Assembly: GCF_023380025.1 (NCBI RefSeq)
Contig: NZ_CP097253.1
Span: 310,001-374,000 of the forward strand
From: Sphingomonas glaciei
GTDB taxonomy: Bacteria; Pseudomonadota; Alphaproteobacteria; Sphingomonadales; Sphingomonadaceae
Direction: 5' to 3'
Length of the DNA stretch: 64,000 bases
Shown here: positions 42,030-51,652 of the stretch, piece after piece
Numbering within the stretch: position 1 is the stretch's first letter
Layout: every line of letters starts with the position of its first letter
Notes under the pieces: generated by a model
What the model was told of the DNA's origin: nothing
The model's input: only the letters and a program-made list of their open reading frames with translations
Databases searched by the model: none
Made by a program: the position numbers and the translations under genes

Positions 42030-43141
42030 GCGGCCCGCTGGTCCATCTGCTCGAAGACGACGAGCCGAGCGGCAAGCTGCTGCAGCAGTCACTCAGGCAG
42101 CGCGGCTACGAGACGTGCTGGACCCCGCGGGTCCGCGACCTCAAGATCGATCCCAATCGCAGCAATGTCGTCGTGCTTGATCTCGCCATGCCCGAGATCG
42201 ATGGGTTCGGAGCCATCGACCGCATCGCCAAGGATCGCAACGTTGCCCGGGTGATCATCGCCAGCGGGCAACAGCCGCGCGTCATCAATGCAGCGCTGAT
42301 GACGGCTCAGTCGGCCGGACTGACGGTGGTCGGTACGCTTCAGAAACCCTACACCGCACGAAGACTCATCGAACTGCTGGAAACCCGCTTCGCGCCTTAC
42401 CAGGATCCGGAACGTAGGGGGGAGGACTGGGTGAAGGAGCGGCTGGCTGAGGGGAGCCTGGCCGATCGCACCACCGTGCATTTCCAGCCCAAGCATTCGC
42501 TCGCCACCAAGTCGCTGGTGGGATTCGAGGCGCTTGCCCGGGCAGCCGATGGTTCGCCCATTTCCCCCGATCTGCTGTTCGGCGACCTCGTGCCGATCGA
42601 CACCACGCTGGCGATCACCTGCCGGGTCATCCAGCAAAGCGTGGCGGCAATCCGGCGCTTTGAACATCAGCCAATGACAATCGCCTTCAACTGCCGGGCG
42701 GAAGTGCTTTGCCACCCCCTGTTCCTTCCGCAACTGGAGGCGCAGGTTTCGGCCGCGGGGATCGATCGTTCCTGCCTGACCGTGGAATTGACCGAGCATC
42801 CGACGCTTGAAGGTCTGCAACCGCTTTCGCGCGCGGCAAGCCAGCTCACCATGCTCGGCTACAATTTCGCCGTCGACGATTTCGGCAAGGGAAACGCTGG
42901 CTTCGAATTGCTGATGCAATTGCCGTTCACCGAGCTGAAGATCGACAAGGACTTCTTCTGGAGCGTGCTCGAAGGTGGAGCGGCAATGCAGATGCTTCGC
43001 GAGGTGATCGGCTATTGCCGCGCGCAAGGCATTCTCACGACCATCGAAGGCATCGAGTCCGATGCCCAGCAGGAATTCGCAACGGCGCTCGGGGCCGATC
43101 TCGGGCAGGGCTTCCTGTGGGGCAGGGCGGCACCGCTGTGA
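42026..43141 (+). CDS. Receiver-EAL protein (response-regulated c-di-GMP phosphodiesterase)
   Basis: 371 residues from the ATG at 42026, overlapping the kinase stop as ATGA. Receiver (residues 1-125): LVHLLEDDEPSGKLLQQSL, phosphoacceptor in VVVLDLAMPEIDGFG, Lys in GTLQKPYTARRL. EAL domain (about 145-365) keeps the metal and catalytic residues: VGFEALARA, MTIAFNCRAEVL, LTVELTEHP, FAVDDFGKGNAGFELL, ELKIDKDF, TTIEGIES and GQGFLWGRA. It should hydrolyse c-di-GMP when phosphorylated, linking this kinase to motility or biofilm control. Confidence 0.92.
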   Translation: MSGPLVHLLEDDEPSGKLLQQSLRQRGYETCWTPRVRDLKIDPNRSNVVVLDLAMPEIDGFGAIDRIAKDRNVARVIIASGQQPRVINAALMTAQSAGLTVVGTLQKPYTARRLIELLETRFAPYQDPERRGEDWVKERLAEGSLADRTTVHFQPKHSLATKSLVGFEALARAADGSPISPDLLFGDLVPIDTTLAITCRVIQQSVAAIRRFEHQPMTIAFNCRAEVLCHPLFLPQLEAQVSAAGIDRSCLTVELTEHPTLEGLQPLSRAASQLTMLGYNFAVDDFGKGNAGFELLMQLPFTELKIDKDFFWSVLEGGAAMQMLREVIGYCRAQGILTTIEGIESDAQQEFATALGADLGQGFLWGRAAPL

Positions 43142-43191
43142 TAAGCGGCGGGTTGGCCGCGTCCCGCTCTCGTCGCTGCTATAATGAGGCG

Positions 43192-43878
43192 ATGGACAAG
43201 GACCTCGACGCGCAGCCCGGCCGTGGCCTCGTCTACGTGGTCGACGACGATGCGGATCTGCGAACCGAGCTCTGCGAATTGTTGTGCAACAACCGGTTCG
43301 AAGCACTGCCATTCGGTGACGGTGCCCAATTTCTCGACGCCATTCGTCCCGGCGATCCTTCCTGTGTCTTGCTCGACGTGCGCATGCCGGGTGTCGATGG
43401 GATCACCGCTCAGACGCGTCTTCGAGCCAAGGCGCCGCTTGCGGCCGTGATCATGCTGTCAGGCCACGGCGACATCCCGATTGCGGTTCAGGCAACGAAG
43501 GCGGGGGCGATCGACTTCATCGAGAAGCCGGTTGCGGCCGGCGCCTTGCTCTGTTCGATCGACGACGCGCTTGCCACCGCCCGGGCGAGACAGAGCGACC
43601 TGGAGCCGACCGGCGAGGCCCGCCGCCTGGTGGCGACGCTGTCGCACCGTGAATATCAGGTCCTGCGCGGGATGGTCGGAGGGCTGCAGAACAAGGTCAT
43701 CGCCTATCGCCTCAGCCTCAGTCAGCGGACAGTCGAGATCTACCGGGCCAAGGCAATGAAGAAGCTTCGCGCGCGTTCACTGCCGCTTGCGGTCCAGACC
43801 GCGCTGGTCGCCGGCGTGCCGCCACTCGATAGTGGTGATGGCACGCCGGCCGATGCGTGTTTATACCTGTCGGCCTAG
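43192..43878 (+). CDS. FixJ/NarL-type response regulator
   Basis: 228 residues from the ATG at 43192; the frame is open to 43015 inside the EAL gene. Receiver of FixJ type (VYVVDDDADLRTELCELL, VLLDVRMPGVDGIT, VIMLSGHGDIPIAVQATKAG, DFIEKPV) and LuxR-type helix-turn-helix (LSHREYQVLRGMVGGLQNKV, then LSQRTVEIYRAKAMKKL). It is the transcriptional output of the signalling row, 50 bases after the EAL gene. Its stop overlaps that of the convergent nuclease gene in CTAG (43875-43878). Confidence 0.92.
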   Translation: MDKDLDAQPGRGLVYVVDDDADLRTELCELLCNNRFEALPFGDGAQFLDAIRPGDPSCVLLDVRMPGVDGITAQTRLRAKAPLAAVIMLSGHGDIPIAVQATKAGAIDFIEKPVAAGALLCSIDDALATARARQSDLEPTGEARRLVATLSHREYQVLRGMVGGLQNKVIAYRLSLSQRTVEIYRAKAMKKLRARSLPLAVQTALVAGVPPLDSGDGTPADACLYLSA

Positions 43879-46800
43879 GCGAAGAGCCACAGATCCACGG
43901 TCTTGAAATCGTGCCTGAACGCGAAGTCGTCGGCGGCATCGAAACGGTAGGATTGCGATGCGGCAGCCTCGGTATAGTCACCGGTCTTGACCCCGGCGAG
44001 CGAGGACAGGCCAAGCAGGGTCACCGATCCGCCTGCAGTCAGGTTGATCCGCAGATCGGCAACGCCGTCCCCGTTGGTGTCGCCGACCTGGCTCGAGCGG
44101 ATCGCGGTCCCGTCGAACAGCAACGTGTCGTTGGCGATGTCGAAGTCACGGATCACGTCGTTGCCGCCGCGCGCGGCGAGCACGAAGGCATCGCGTCCGG
44201 CGCCGCCTTCCAGCAGGTCGTCGCCCTGGCCACCGATCAGCAGGTCGTTGCCGCGACCGCCGAACAGCTGGTCGTTGCCGTTTCCGCCGTCGAGGTGGTC
44301 GTGGCCGTCGAGACCGAACAGCCGGTCGATGCCGTTGCCGCCGGACAATCGGTCCTCGCCGCCGGTGCCGTTCACCACGTCATCGCCATTGCCGGCGTTG
44401 ACGGTGATTCCGTCGGCCAGACCGGTCACCGTCACGGCGACGGTCGCGGTGCTGGTCAGGCCGCCCTTGTCGGTCACGGTATAGGTGAACCGGTCGGTAG
44501 CGGTCGCGCCGGGCGCCAGCGCGTCGAACGCATCATTGTCGGCGACGTAGCGAAGGTTTTGCGAAGTGGCGTCGAATACCAGGCTGCCAAGCGTTCCCGT
44601 GCCGCTCACCGCGCTGATCGACAGGGCATCGCCGGCGTCCGGATCTCGATCGTTGCCGAGCAGCAGACTCCACAGGTTCGCGGACGTCGCGTCCTCGTTG
44701 ACGGCGATGCTGTCGATCACCGCGACCGGCGCTTCATTGACGTCGCCGACCGCAACGACGACGTCGTTGCTGCTGCTCAGGCCGGCGGCGTCGGTGACCT
44801 GCACCTTCAGCGTGAAGCTGGTCGCGGCCTCATAGTCGAGTGCCGTGGCGGTGCGGAGAATACCCGTCGCGGGGTCGACGACGAACCGTCCGTCGGCATT
44901 GTCGAGCAGGCGGTAGGTCAGCTTGTCACCGGGCGTGTCGGTCGCCGACAGGGTGCCGACAACCGTTCCGGCCGGCAGGTTTTCGGTGACCAGGCCGTTG
45001 TCGATGACCACGTCGTGCGGCGTGATGGCGACGCGCAGCAGGGCAAGCTGGGGATCGTGGTCGGTCGGGCGCGTGCCGGTGAATTCGGCATTGATATGCA
45101 CCGCGTCATAGCGCGCTCCCGGCAGTAGCCCGCCGGTCACCAGCATGTTGTCGATCAACTGCGAGTTGCCGTCGAACAGGTAGGAGTAGCGCTCCTCCTC
45201 GGGCAGGAGAGTGGACAGATTGGTAAATACCCCCCCCTCGGTCAATTGCGTGTGCGCCTTTTCGAAGTAGAAGCCGTTCCAGTCGCCGAGCAGGACGAAC
45301 TGCTTGGACGCGTCGGAGGACACGATGTCGAAGACATAGTCGCCGACCGCTGCCGCCTGCGCGGTGCGCGAGGCATCGCCGCCGTCACGCGGCGGCTGCG
45401 CGTCGCCCCAAAGCGGATCGGACCCAAGCCGCGACGTGAAATGGACGTTGATCGTGCTGAATTGCTGGTCGTTGAAGGACCAGGTCGCGACCAAGGGTTT
45501 GCGCGAGCCGGCGAAGGCCGGGTCCTCGATCAGGCCGAGGCTGCCCTCGACCAGCGAGACACGGCTGGAGAGGTAGAGGTAGCCGTTGCGGATGTTGCCG
45601 CCGGGCTCGCCACCGGTCGAGCCGGCGGTGGCGGGCTCGATCTCGACATAGGTGTAGACAAGCCCGCTGATCGCCTTGATCGAATCGATCAGGCCCTGGA
45701 CGTTGGCCACGCCGGACAGGTCGGAACCCGAGCCCGCGCCGTCGAAGTCCTGGACTTCCTGAACGCCGATGATGTCGGGCGCCTTGAGGCTGTAGACGAT
45801 GTCGTTCGCGAGGATGTCGTACTTGCGATCAGACGGGTCGAGATTTTCGAGATTGTAGGTGGCGATGCTGACGAAATTGGCATCGCCCTGCAGCACCGTA
45901 TTGTCGTCGCCGAGGGTGCGGTCGGTGGTGATCACCGCCCGCTCGGTCGCCAGCACTTCGTAGCGTTCGAAGGCGTAGTTGATGACCCCGGTGACCGGCG
46001 CGAGAATGTCGCCGGTGCTGAGCGTCGGCTGCGCGACCAGGCTGTCGTCGAGCTGAATCTTCTCGGGATTATAGTCGCCGGCGCTGATGGTGATCCCGCC
46101 GCGGCCGTTGATCCCGGTAGCGCCGACGCCCGCCGAGGCGACGATGTCGGTTTCGCCAAAGCCGTTGCTGCTGGCGACCGCGATCGGGCTGTCGATGGTG
46201 ACCCGCATTCCCTCCAGCGATTCCCAGAAGTCGATGCCGTCCTTTTGGGGGTTGAAGACGGTGAGGCTGTCGCTGTCGATGCTCTCAGTCGGGGGCAGGA
46301 GACCGCCGGCACCGATCAGAACCGCGGCCGGAAGCGGGTTGCCGCTCGACACGGTGGTGATTGTCGAAGCGGCGATCTGGGTGACCGATAGCCCGGCGGC
46401 GCTCGGCTTATACTCGCCGACCACGCCGGTGAGCTGGAGGGCATCGCCGACCTTCACGGTCGGCGTCGCGGCGGTCTTGACGAAGATGCCGTCGGACGTG
46501 CGCGCATTTCCGTCGCCGTTCGGGTCCTGAAGATAGAAGCCGACCGTATCGACCGCGGTGACGATGCCGCTCGTGATCACCGGCTGGCCGACGAATGCCG
46601 AAACATGGCCTTCGCCCTGGATCGCCATGATCGTGCGGGCGATCGGATCGTCGTTGAGGATGATCCCGAGGCCGCTGCCATCGACAATGGCGGCATTGCC
46701 GGAGACGTCGGTCAGGCGGACGAGGAAGCCTTCATTGTCCTCGCCGAGCGTGTCGCCTTGCACCTGCAGCGTGATCGTCTTGGTGAATTCGTTCGCGGCA

Positions 46801-48479
46801 AAAGTGACGGTGCCGCTGCCCGGGGTGCCGGGGGCAAGGTCTCCGGCGGAGGCCGAGGTGCCGAAGTCGAGGGTGTAGCCGACGCTCGCCGCGCTGGCGA
46901 AGCCACCGGCACGGGTCACCGTGAAGGTGAGCGCGGTGGTGCCGCTATTTCCCTCCACCACGGCTGCGTCGCTGATCCGGATCTGGCCCTGGTCGGTCCC
47001 AGAAAGGAAGAACTGCCCGGCGTTCGCCACGCCGCCCGTGGAAGCGATATCGAAGCCCCAGGTGAAGTCGCCGTAGCTCGACCCGGTGCCCTGCAACTGC
47101 AGGCTGGTGCCGATCGGGGCACCGTCCTGGAACACGCCAATGTCGGTCGAGGTGAGCCCGGCTGCGGGCCCATTCGTCGCGACCATCGTGCCTTCATAGC
47201 TGAGGAACTGGATGACTCGGCCAAAGGGGTCGACCAGGGCTATGCCGTCGGGAGAACCGTTCTGGATGCCGATCGTCGCGACCGATCGGAAGCCGAAGCC
47301 GTTCGCGCCGTCTGCCAGCGTCCCGGACAGATTCACCGTGCTGGAAACGCCGCCGCCATTGCCGTTGTAGAGGACCAGCGACCAACCGGTGAGGTCGGTA
47401 CCGGCAAGGCCGGCGACCTCGACGAACTCACCGGTATCGGCGCCGTCCGGATCGTAGTTGATTTCGTTGATGAAGACGTTGGCGGCCGGCGGAAGGTCGT
47501 CGTTGCGGACGGTGCCGACACCCGTAGCGTCGCCGAGCGATGCACCGCCGGTGGGGGCCGACAAGCGCACCGAGAAGGTCTCATTGGCTTCGGCAACGAG
47601 GTCGCCGATCACCGGCACGCGGATCACCGCGCTGGTCTGGCCGGCGGCAAAGCTGACGGTGCCGGAAAGCGGGCTGCCGAGGTCTGTGCTGCCGGCAGTT
47701 CCGTCGAGCGAAACGCTCCAGCTGGCCGAGACCGCGCCATCGCTTCCGCCGGTCCGAGTGACCGTGAGTACCATGTCGGCCGCGCCCGCATCGCCTTCGA
47801 CGATGCTGGCGTCGCCGATCGAAAGGATGCCGGGCGAAACGCCGGCGACCTCGGTGCTGCTGACGTTGATGTCGTCGATCCCGATCCACTCGTCGGACCC
47901 GGCCGCATTGGTAGTGATGATGCGGATCTGAAGCTGGGCCTGATTGCTAGCTGCGGCCGGCAGGGCGACGGTAATGGGTGTCACCAGTGTGGCAAGGCTG
48001 GGACCCGTCGAGGCATCGCTGATCGAGCCCGCGGGAACCGTGATCCAGGCGCCGCTGTCGCCGATGCGATATTGGACGGCAAGCGGCTGGACGGCATTGT
48101 CGGTCGTGCTGTCGATGTCGCGGGCATTGAACTTGAGCACGATGTTCTCGCGCCCGGTCGAGTCCATGTAGAGGGCGAGGTAGGGGGCGCCCGCGGTGCC
48201 CGAACCCTGCAATGCGACCGTCGGATTGGAGAGCTGGAATTCGCCCACGCCGCCGCTAATGTTGCTGACGGCGGTCAGATTGGCGATGACGTCGACCCTG
48301 ATGCTGTCGCCGGTGACGGTGGCGGGGTTCACTGCGGTCGAGGTGCCGATCAGCCCGTCGCCAAGATAACCGACGATGCTGGGAACATTGGACCAATCGT
48401 CATCCTGCGTGATGAGGCCGGTGTCGCTCCAGTCCTGGGTGAAGTTACCGGTCTTCAGGCTGAAATAAGTCTTGGCCAC
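43875..48479 (-). CDS. Large extracellular nuclease (ExeM/NucH-like) with Calx-beta, cadherin and RTX repeats
   Basis: 1534 residues from the GTG at 48479 (AAGGGGA upstream). No N-terminal signal peptide. Order: novel N-terminal domain (1-200); Calx-beta (about 205-310; ASIVEGDAGAADMVLTVTRT); lamin-tail (VFINEINYDPDGADTGEFVE); second Calx-beta; OB-fold (FYLQDPNGDGNARTSDGIFV); endonuclease/exonuclease/phosphatase domain (about 860-1180; IATYNLENLDPSD, DIIGVQEVQDFDG, VNVHFTSRLG-like, LLGDWNGF, DHDPQLALLRV); cadherin; a tandem-repeat domain; RTX nonapeptides (GGNGNDQLFGGRGNDLLIGG); and a C-terminus typical of type I secretion (DLWLFA). It probably degrades extracellular DNA. It lies 146 bases behind the type II secretion operon on the same strand. 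Confidence 0.9.
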   Translation of the reverse strand: MAKTYFSLKTGNFTQDWSDTGLITQDDDWSNVPSIVGYLGDGLIGTSTAVNPATVTGDSIRVDVIANLTAVSNISGGVGEFQLSNPTVALQGSGTAGAPYLALYMDSTGRENIVLKFNARDIDSTTDNAVQPLAVQYRIGDSGAWITVPAGSISDASTGPSLATLVTPITVALPAAASNQAQLQIRIITTNAAGSDEWIGIDDINVSSTEVAGVSPGILSIGDASIVEGDAGAADMVLTVTRTGGSDGAVSASWSVSLDGTAGSTDLGSPLSGTVSFAAGQTSAVIRVPVIGDLVAEANETFSVRLSAPTGGASLGDATGVGTVRNDDLPPAANVFINEINYDPDGADTGEFVEVAGLAGTDLTGWSLVLYNGNGGGVSSTVNLSGTLADGANGFGFRSVATIGIQNGSPDGIALVDPFGRVIQFLSYEGTMVATNGPAAGLTSTDIGVFQDGAPIGTSLQLQGTGSSYGDFTWGFDIASTGGVANAGQFFLSGTDQGQIRISDAAVVEGNSGTTALTFTVTRAGGFASAASVGYTLDFGTSASAGDLAPGTPGSGTVTFAANEFTKTITLQVQGDTLGEDNEGFLVRLTDVSGNAAIVDGSGLGIILNDDPIARTIMAIQGEGHVSAFVGQPVITSGIVTAVDTVGFYLQDPNGDGNARTSDGIFVKTAATPTVKVGDALQLTGVVGEYKPSAAGLSVTQIAASTITTVSSGNPLPAAVLIGAGGLLPPTESIDSDSLTVFNPQKDGIDFWESLEGMRVTIDSPIAVASSNGFGETDIVASAGVGATGINGRGGITISAGDYNPEKIQLDDSLVAQPTLSTGDILAPVTGVINYAFERYEVLATERAVITTDRTLGDDNTVLQGDANFVSIATYNLENLDPSDRKYDILANDIVYSLKAPDIIGVQEVQDFDGAGSGSDLSGVANVQGLIDSIKAISGLVYTYVEIEPATAGSTGGEPGGNIRNGYLYLSSRVSLVEGSLGLIEDPAFAGSRKPLVATWSFNDQQFSTINVHFTSRLGSDPLWGDAQPPRDGGDASRTAQAAAVGDYVFDIVSSDASKQFVLLGDWNGFYFEKAHTQLTEGGVFTNLSTLLPEEERYSYLFDGNSQLIDNMLVTGGLLPGARYDAVHINAEFTGTRPTDHDPQLALLRVAITPHDVVIDNGLVTENLPAGTVVGTLSATDTPGDKLTYRLLDNADGRFVVDPATGILRTATALDYEAATSFTLKVQVTDAAGLSSSNDVVVAVGDVNEAPVAVIDSIAVNEDATSANLWSLLLGNDRDPDAGDALSISAVSGTGTLGSLVFDATSQNLRYVADNDAFDALAPGATATDRFTYTVTDKGGLTSTATVAVTVTGLADGITVNAGNGDDVVNGTGGEDRLSGGNGIDRLFGLDGHDHLDGGNGNDQLFGGRGNDLLIGGQGDDLLEGGAGRDAFVLAARGGNDVIRDFDIANDTLLFDGTAIRSSQVGDTNGDGVADLRINLTAGGSVTLLGLSSLAGVKTGDYTEAAASQSYRFDAADDFAFRHDFKTVDLWLFA

Positions 48480-48625
48480 GCATGTTTCCCCTTGAACGCA
48501 AGCTGCCCTGTCCGTTCGCCCGTCGGGGTGTCCGGCCTGACCGCCTTTCAATAAAGATGAGTCGCTCCTGCCAGTGGCGTCAGGCTGTTACAAGCTGCTG
48601 ACAGCGCAGGCGAAATTTCGTTACA

Positions 48626-49363
48626 TTATGGCACGAAGGCTACCCGCAGGGTGGCGATGAGCCAAGCGGCGAGGCAAAGGAAGGCGCCGAACGGCAGGGC
48701 TTCGTCGCGGGCGCGGCGCTGCGCCAGTGCCACTGCAAGACCAAGCAAGGCGGCGCCGAGCAAGGTAGCGACGACGCCCTCCGCGCCCAGCCACAGCGCG
48801 AGGGCGGCAAGGAGCTTGGGATCGCCCCCGCCCAGCCCTTCGCGACTGCGGAGGCGGGCATAGGTCCAGCCGATCAGCGCAAGGCCGAGCCCGGCGACGA
48901 GGCTGCTGGCGAGCCGTTCGACCAGCGGCACGTCATCGAGCAGCGGCGCTAGGGCGAAGCCGGCCAGCGCGAGGGTAATCGTCAGCGGATTGGGCAGCCA
49001 GAAGTGCGCCCGGTCGAGCAGGAACAAGGGCAGGAGCAGCCAGCCGAAGGCGGCCAGGGCGAGGCCCTGTGCGGAGGGGGCGAGGGCCAGCGACACGGCG
49101 CCGATCAATGCGGCCGCCAGTTCGACGCGGGTGTGAAAAGGGTCGATCGCCGAGCCACAGCAGGCCGCGCCCCCCCGCGACCACGCGGCGCTGAGCAAGG
49201 GGACAAGGCGGGCCGGCGGGATCGGCCGGCCGCAACCATCGCAGGTCGATCGGCCGCGAAGCACGCTTTCGCCTTCTGGCCAGCGGAGGCACAGGGTGGC
49301 GATGAAGCTGCCGAAGATGGCGCCGAGCAGGAAGCCGGCGACTCCTCCGGCGAGTGGGATCAC
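48626..49363 (-). CDS. gspO: Prepilin peptidase (GspO/PilD type)
   Basis: 245 residues, ATG overlapping the gspN stop (ATGA). A24 aspartyl peptidase: GAIFGSFIATLCLRWPEGES, zinc-site cysteines STCDGCGRPIP, and the two catalytic aspartates in DRAHFWLPNPLT and EGLGGGDPKLLAALALW. It cleaves and methylates the pseudopilins encoded upstream. The second zinc CxxC pair is partly altered (GGAACCGSAID). Last gene of the gsp operon. Confidence 0.93.
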   Translation of the reverse strand: MIPLAGGVAGFLLGAIFGSFIATLCLRWPEGESVLRGRSTCDGCGRPIPPARLVPLLSAAWSRGGAACCGSAIDPFHTRVELAAALIGAVSLALAPSAQGLALAAFGWLLLPLFLLDRAHFWLPNPLTITLALAGFALAPLLDDVPLVERLASSLVAGLGLALIGWTYARLRSREGLGGGDPKLLAALALWLGAEGVVATLLGAALLGLAVALAQRRARDEALPFGAFLCLAAWLIATLRVAFVP

Positions 49364-50067
49364 AGCCGCGTTTCGAACGGCAATGTGAGCCCTCCGGGAC
49401 CGGTTCGGAAACCGTAGGTCGAGAGCAGGGTGTCGAGGCCGGGAAGGGGTGAGCGGATGGTGATCCAGCCGCGCACCTGGCCCGACGAGCTGACGAAGAA
49501 TTCGACCTGCTCGCTTCCCGCCTGGCTGGCGAGGCGGGCGCGCACGCGGTCACCGTCGCACGACACGGCGCCGGCAAACCCGCGGTCGAGCGCAAGCGGG
49601 CCGAACCGCACGGCGAGGTTGGCGGCAAGGCGCCCGCTTGCCTGAGCGCAGCGGCCGTCTTCGAAAAGGATGGTGGTGTCGGTGAAGGTAAGGCTGTCGA
49701 TCGGCGCTCCGCCGAGGAGATTGCCGGCGGGAATCGCGCCGGACAGGCGCTCGACCCCGGTGACTGAGCCGCCCGCGCGCAGCACCCCGGTCAGCGGGCC
49801 CTGGATCTGGTCAAGCCGCTCGAACGGCATGGCGACCCGGCCAAGCAGCAGGGCACCGGGATCGAGCCGGACATCGAAGGTACCGAGCAGCTGGCGGCCG
49901 AGCGTCAGTTCGCCGATCCGCCCTCCCCAGATGGTGCCGCCGACCTGCCTCGCGCTCAGTCCCACTTGCTGGAGGTCGGCCGCCGACAGCGCGATGCGTA
50001 GCGGGAGCAGCAGCAGCAGGGCGATCAGCGCGATGCCCGTGGTCCAGACGGCCCAGCGCCAATTCAT
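49360..50067 (-). CDS. gspN: Type II secretion protein N
   Basis: 235 residues with one N-terminal membrane helix (TTGIALIALLLLLPLRIAL) and a periplasmic beta-rich domain: GLSARQVGGTIWGGRIGELT is the recognisable GspN opening, and FRTGPGGLTLPFETRL closes the protein. An accessory inner-membrane component present in only some type II systems. ATGA overlaps on both sides. Confidence 0.87.
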   Translation of the reverse strand: MNWRWAVWTTGIALIALLLLLPLRIALSAADLQQVGLSARQVGGTIWGGRIGELTLGRQLLGTFDVRLDPGALLLGRVAMPFERLDQIQGPLTGVLRAGGSVTGVERLSGAIPAGNLLGGAPIDSLTFTDTTILFEDGRCAQASGRLAANLAVRFGPLALDRGFAGAVSCDGDRVRARLASQAGSEQVEFFVSSSGQVRGWITIRSPLPGLDTLLSTYGFRTGPGGLTLPFETRL

Positions 50068-50558
50068 TGCGCGCCCGCCTGCGTGAGGGTGGCGGTGACG
50101 ACGACCTGGCCGCCCTGCTGCGGGGTGATGGTCAGTTCTCGCACTACGATCCCTTGTTGTTCGAGCTGTCGCAACCAGCGCAGCGCGGCGGTGGGCGCCG
50201 AGGGGGCGAGGGTGATGAGGGCCGAGCTGTTTCCGCGCGGTTCGTTGGCGCTCAGCGACACGCCGGCGAGCGCGGCGGCTTCTGTCACCCGCAGTGACAG
50301 GGGTGCGCTGCCGGCCGGAAGGGCGACGGCCGGGCGCTGCACGGTATCGAGCTGCGCAAGCCGGGCGAGGACCAACGCATGGTTGCGGACGGCGACCGAG
50401 TGGCGTTCCTCGGCCCGTTCGATCGCGGCGGTGAGCGGGCGATAGATGAGGAGGAAGCAGAGCAGGGGAATGGCGACGGCGAGCATGATGCCGATCAGCC
50501 AGCGTTCGCGTACGGTTCGGGCCATGTACCAGCCGCTGGCGGGGGCGAGCGGGTTCAT
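50064..50558 (-). CDS. gspM: Type II secretion protein M
   Basis: 164 residues: short cytoplasmic start (YMARTVRERWLIGIMLAVAI), one membrane helix, a coiled segment (AIERAEERHSVAVRNHALV) and a periplasmic ferredoxin-like domain. GspM binds GspL in the inner-membrane platform. ATGA overlaps with gspL and gspN. Confidence 0.9.
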   Translation of the reverse strand: MNPLAPASGWYMARTVRERWLIGIMLAVAIPLLCFLLIYRPLTAAIERAEERHSVAVRNHALVLARLAQLDTVQRPAVALPAGSAPLSLRVTEAAALAGVSLSANEPRGNSSALITLAPSAPTAALRWLRQLEQQGIVVRELTITPQQGGQVVVTATLTQAGAQ

Positions 50559-51652
50559 TCGGCGCTCCGCAGGGTGAGGTCGGCGATCATCTGCCCGCTG
50601 GCGCCCGGGCGGGTCGACGCGGTCACGCGATAGCCGAGGCGTTGCAGCGACAGGAGCAGCCGGTTGATGTCCTCGACCCGGGTGGCGGCCAGGCTGGCGG
50701 CCAGCGTGCCGTCTGGGCGGTAGGTGACCGAAACGGCGGTCACGCCCTGCAATTGCTGAAGCTGTTGGTAGAGGGCGGCTAGCGGCGGGAAGGGCGATCC
50801 GCTGGCACCCGGCGTGGCCCCGATGCGGGTATCGAGCACGGCGGCGGCGGCGGCTGCGGTGACCTGGCTGCCGATCGCCGCGCTGGTCAGGCGTGCGGTC
50901 TCCGCCTCCAGCCGGGCCGAGCTCTGGTCGAGACGGATCATCAGGGCGAGACCCATGACGAGGCCGAGCAGCGGGATCAGCAGGGCCAGCGCGGCCAGCT
51001 CGCGCAGTCGGCGCCAGTCGAGCAGGAGCAGGCGGCGGCGGGCGAAGCGGCCGGTCCGCAGGTTGAGCGGGAGCTGGCGAGCCAGCAGAGTGAGACGCTG
51101 ATGGATGGCCTCCGGCGACAACAGGGCGACCTCCTCACCCGGCTCGACCAGGACGTCGCGCAGTGCCGGTTCGTCGGGCGCGACCAGCCCGCCGCGCGCG
51201 ATGATCCGCTCGGGGCCGAGGGTCAGCGCCGACCATTGCTCGCTCGGCGGCGCGACGGTGCCCACGGGGAGAATGGCGATCGGATCGGCGCCGTGCGTGG
51301 CAAGCCAGTCAAGCCACTCGATCATGTTGCCGTTGGCGACCACGGCGGTCGCAAGCCGGTCGTCGAGAGTGCCGGCAACCGCGTGCAGGGTGGCCGCGTC
51401 CGCCATGCCCTGCTCGATCGCGGCGGAGCGGGCGATCGCCTGGGCCTGGCGCGCGGTCTCGCCCTGGCTTTCGGGGAAGTCGAGGCGGACCGCGGCGACG
51501 GGGGCGAGGGCGATCAGCGACAGGGCTTGGCCGCGCCACTCGGCATCGACATGCTCGGACACGATCGCGTCGCCGGACAGCCGCCACCAGCAGGCGGTCG
51601 CGTCGGCCGCGTCGCAGACCGCGGGGAGGAGAAGGAGGGTGGCGTCGCTCAT
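50555..51652 (-). CDS. gspL: Type II secretion protein L
   Basis: 365 residues: a cytoplasmic actin-like domain (about 1-225, with LARQLPLNLRTGRF before the membrane), one membrane helix (LALLIPLLGLVMGLALMI) and a periplasmic ferredoxin-like domain ending in QRLGYRVTASTRPG. It anchors the GspE ATPase and pairs with GspM. ATGA overlap with gspK. Confidence 0.92.
   Translation of the reverse strand: MSDATLLLLPAVCDAADATACWWRLSGDAIVSEHVDAEWRGQALSLIALAPVAAVRLDFPESQGETARQAQAIARSAAIEQGMADAATLHAVAGTLDDRLATAVVANGNMIEWLDWLATHGADPIAILPVGTVAPPSEQWSALTLGPERIIARGGLVAPDEPALRDVLVEPGEEVALLSPEAIHQRLTLLARQLPLNLRTGRFARRRLLLLDWRRLRELAALALLIPLLGLVMGLALMIRLDQSSARLEAETARLTSAAIGSQVTAAAAAAVLDTRIGATPGASGSPFPPLAALYQQLQQLQGVTAVSVTYRPDGTLAASLAATRVEDINRLLLSLQRLGYRVTASTRPGASGQMIADLTLRSAE

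Noticed and set aside
44150..44400. Short tandem repeats in the nuclease gene as a CRISPR-like array
   Set aside because: The repeats are imperfect 27-base units that translate to RTX nonapeptides; no spacers of constant length.
46605..48554. 649-codon open frame antisense to the RTX nuclease
   Set aside because: Asp/Gly/Arg-rich translation of repeat DNA; the minus strand carries recognisable domains along its whole length.
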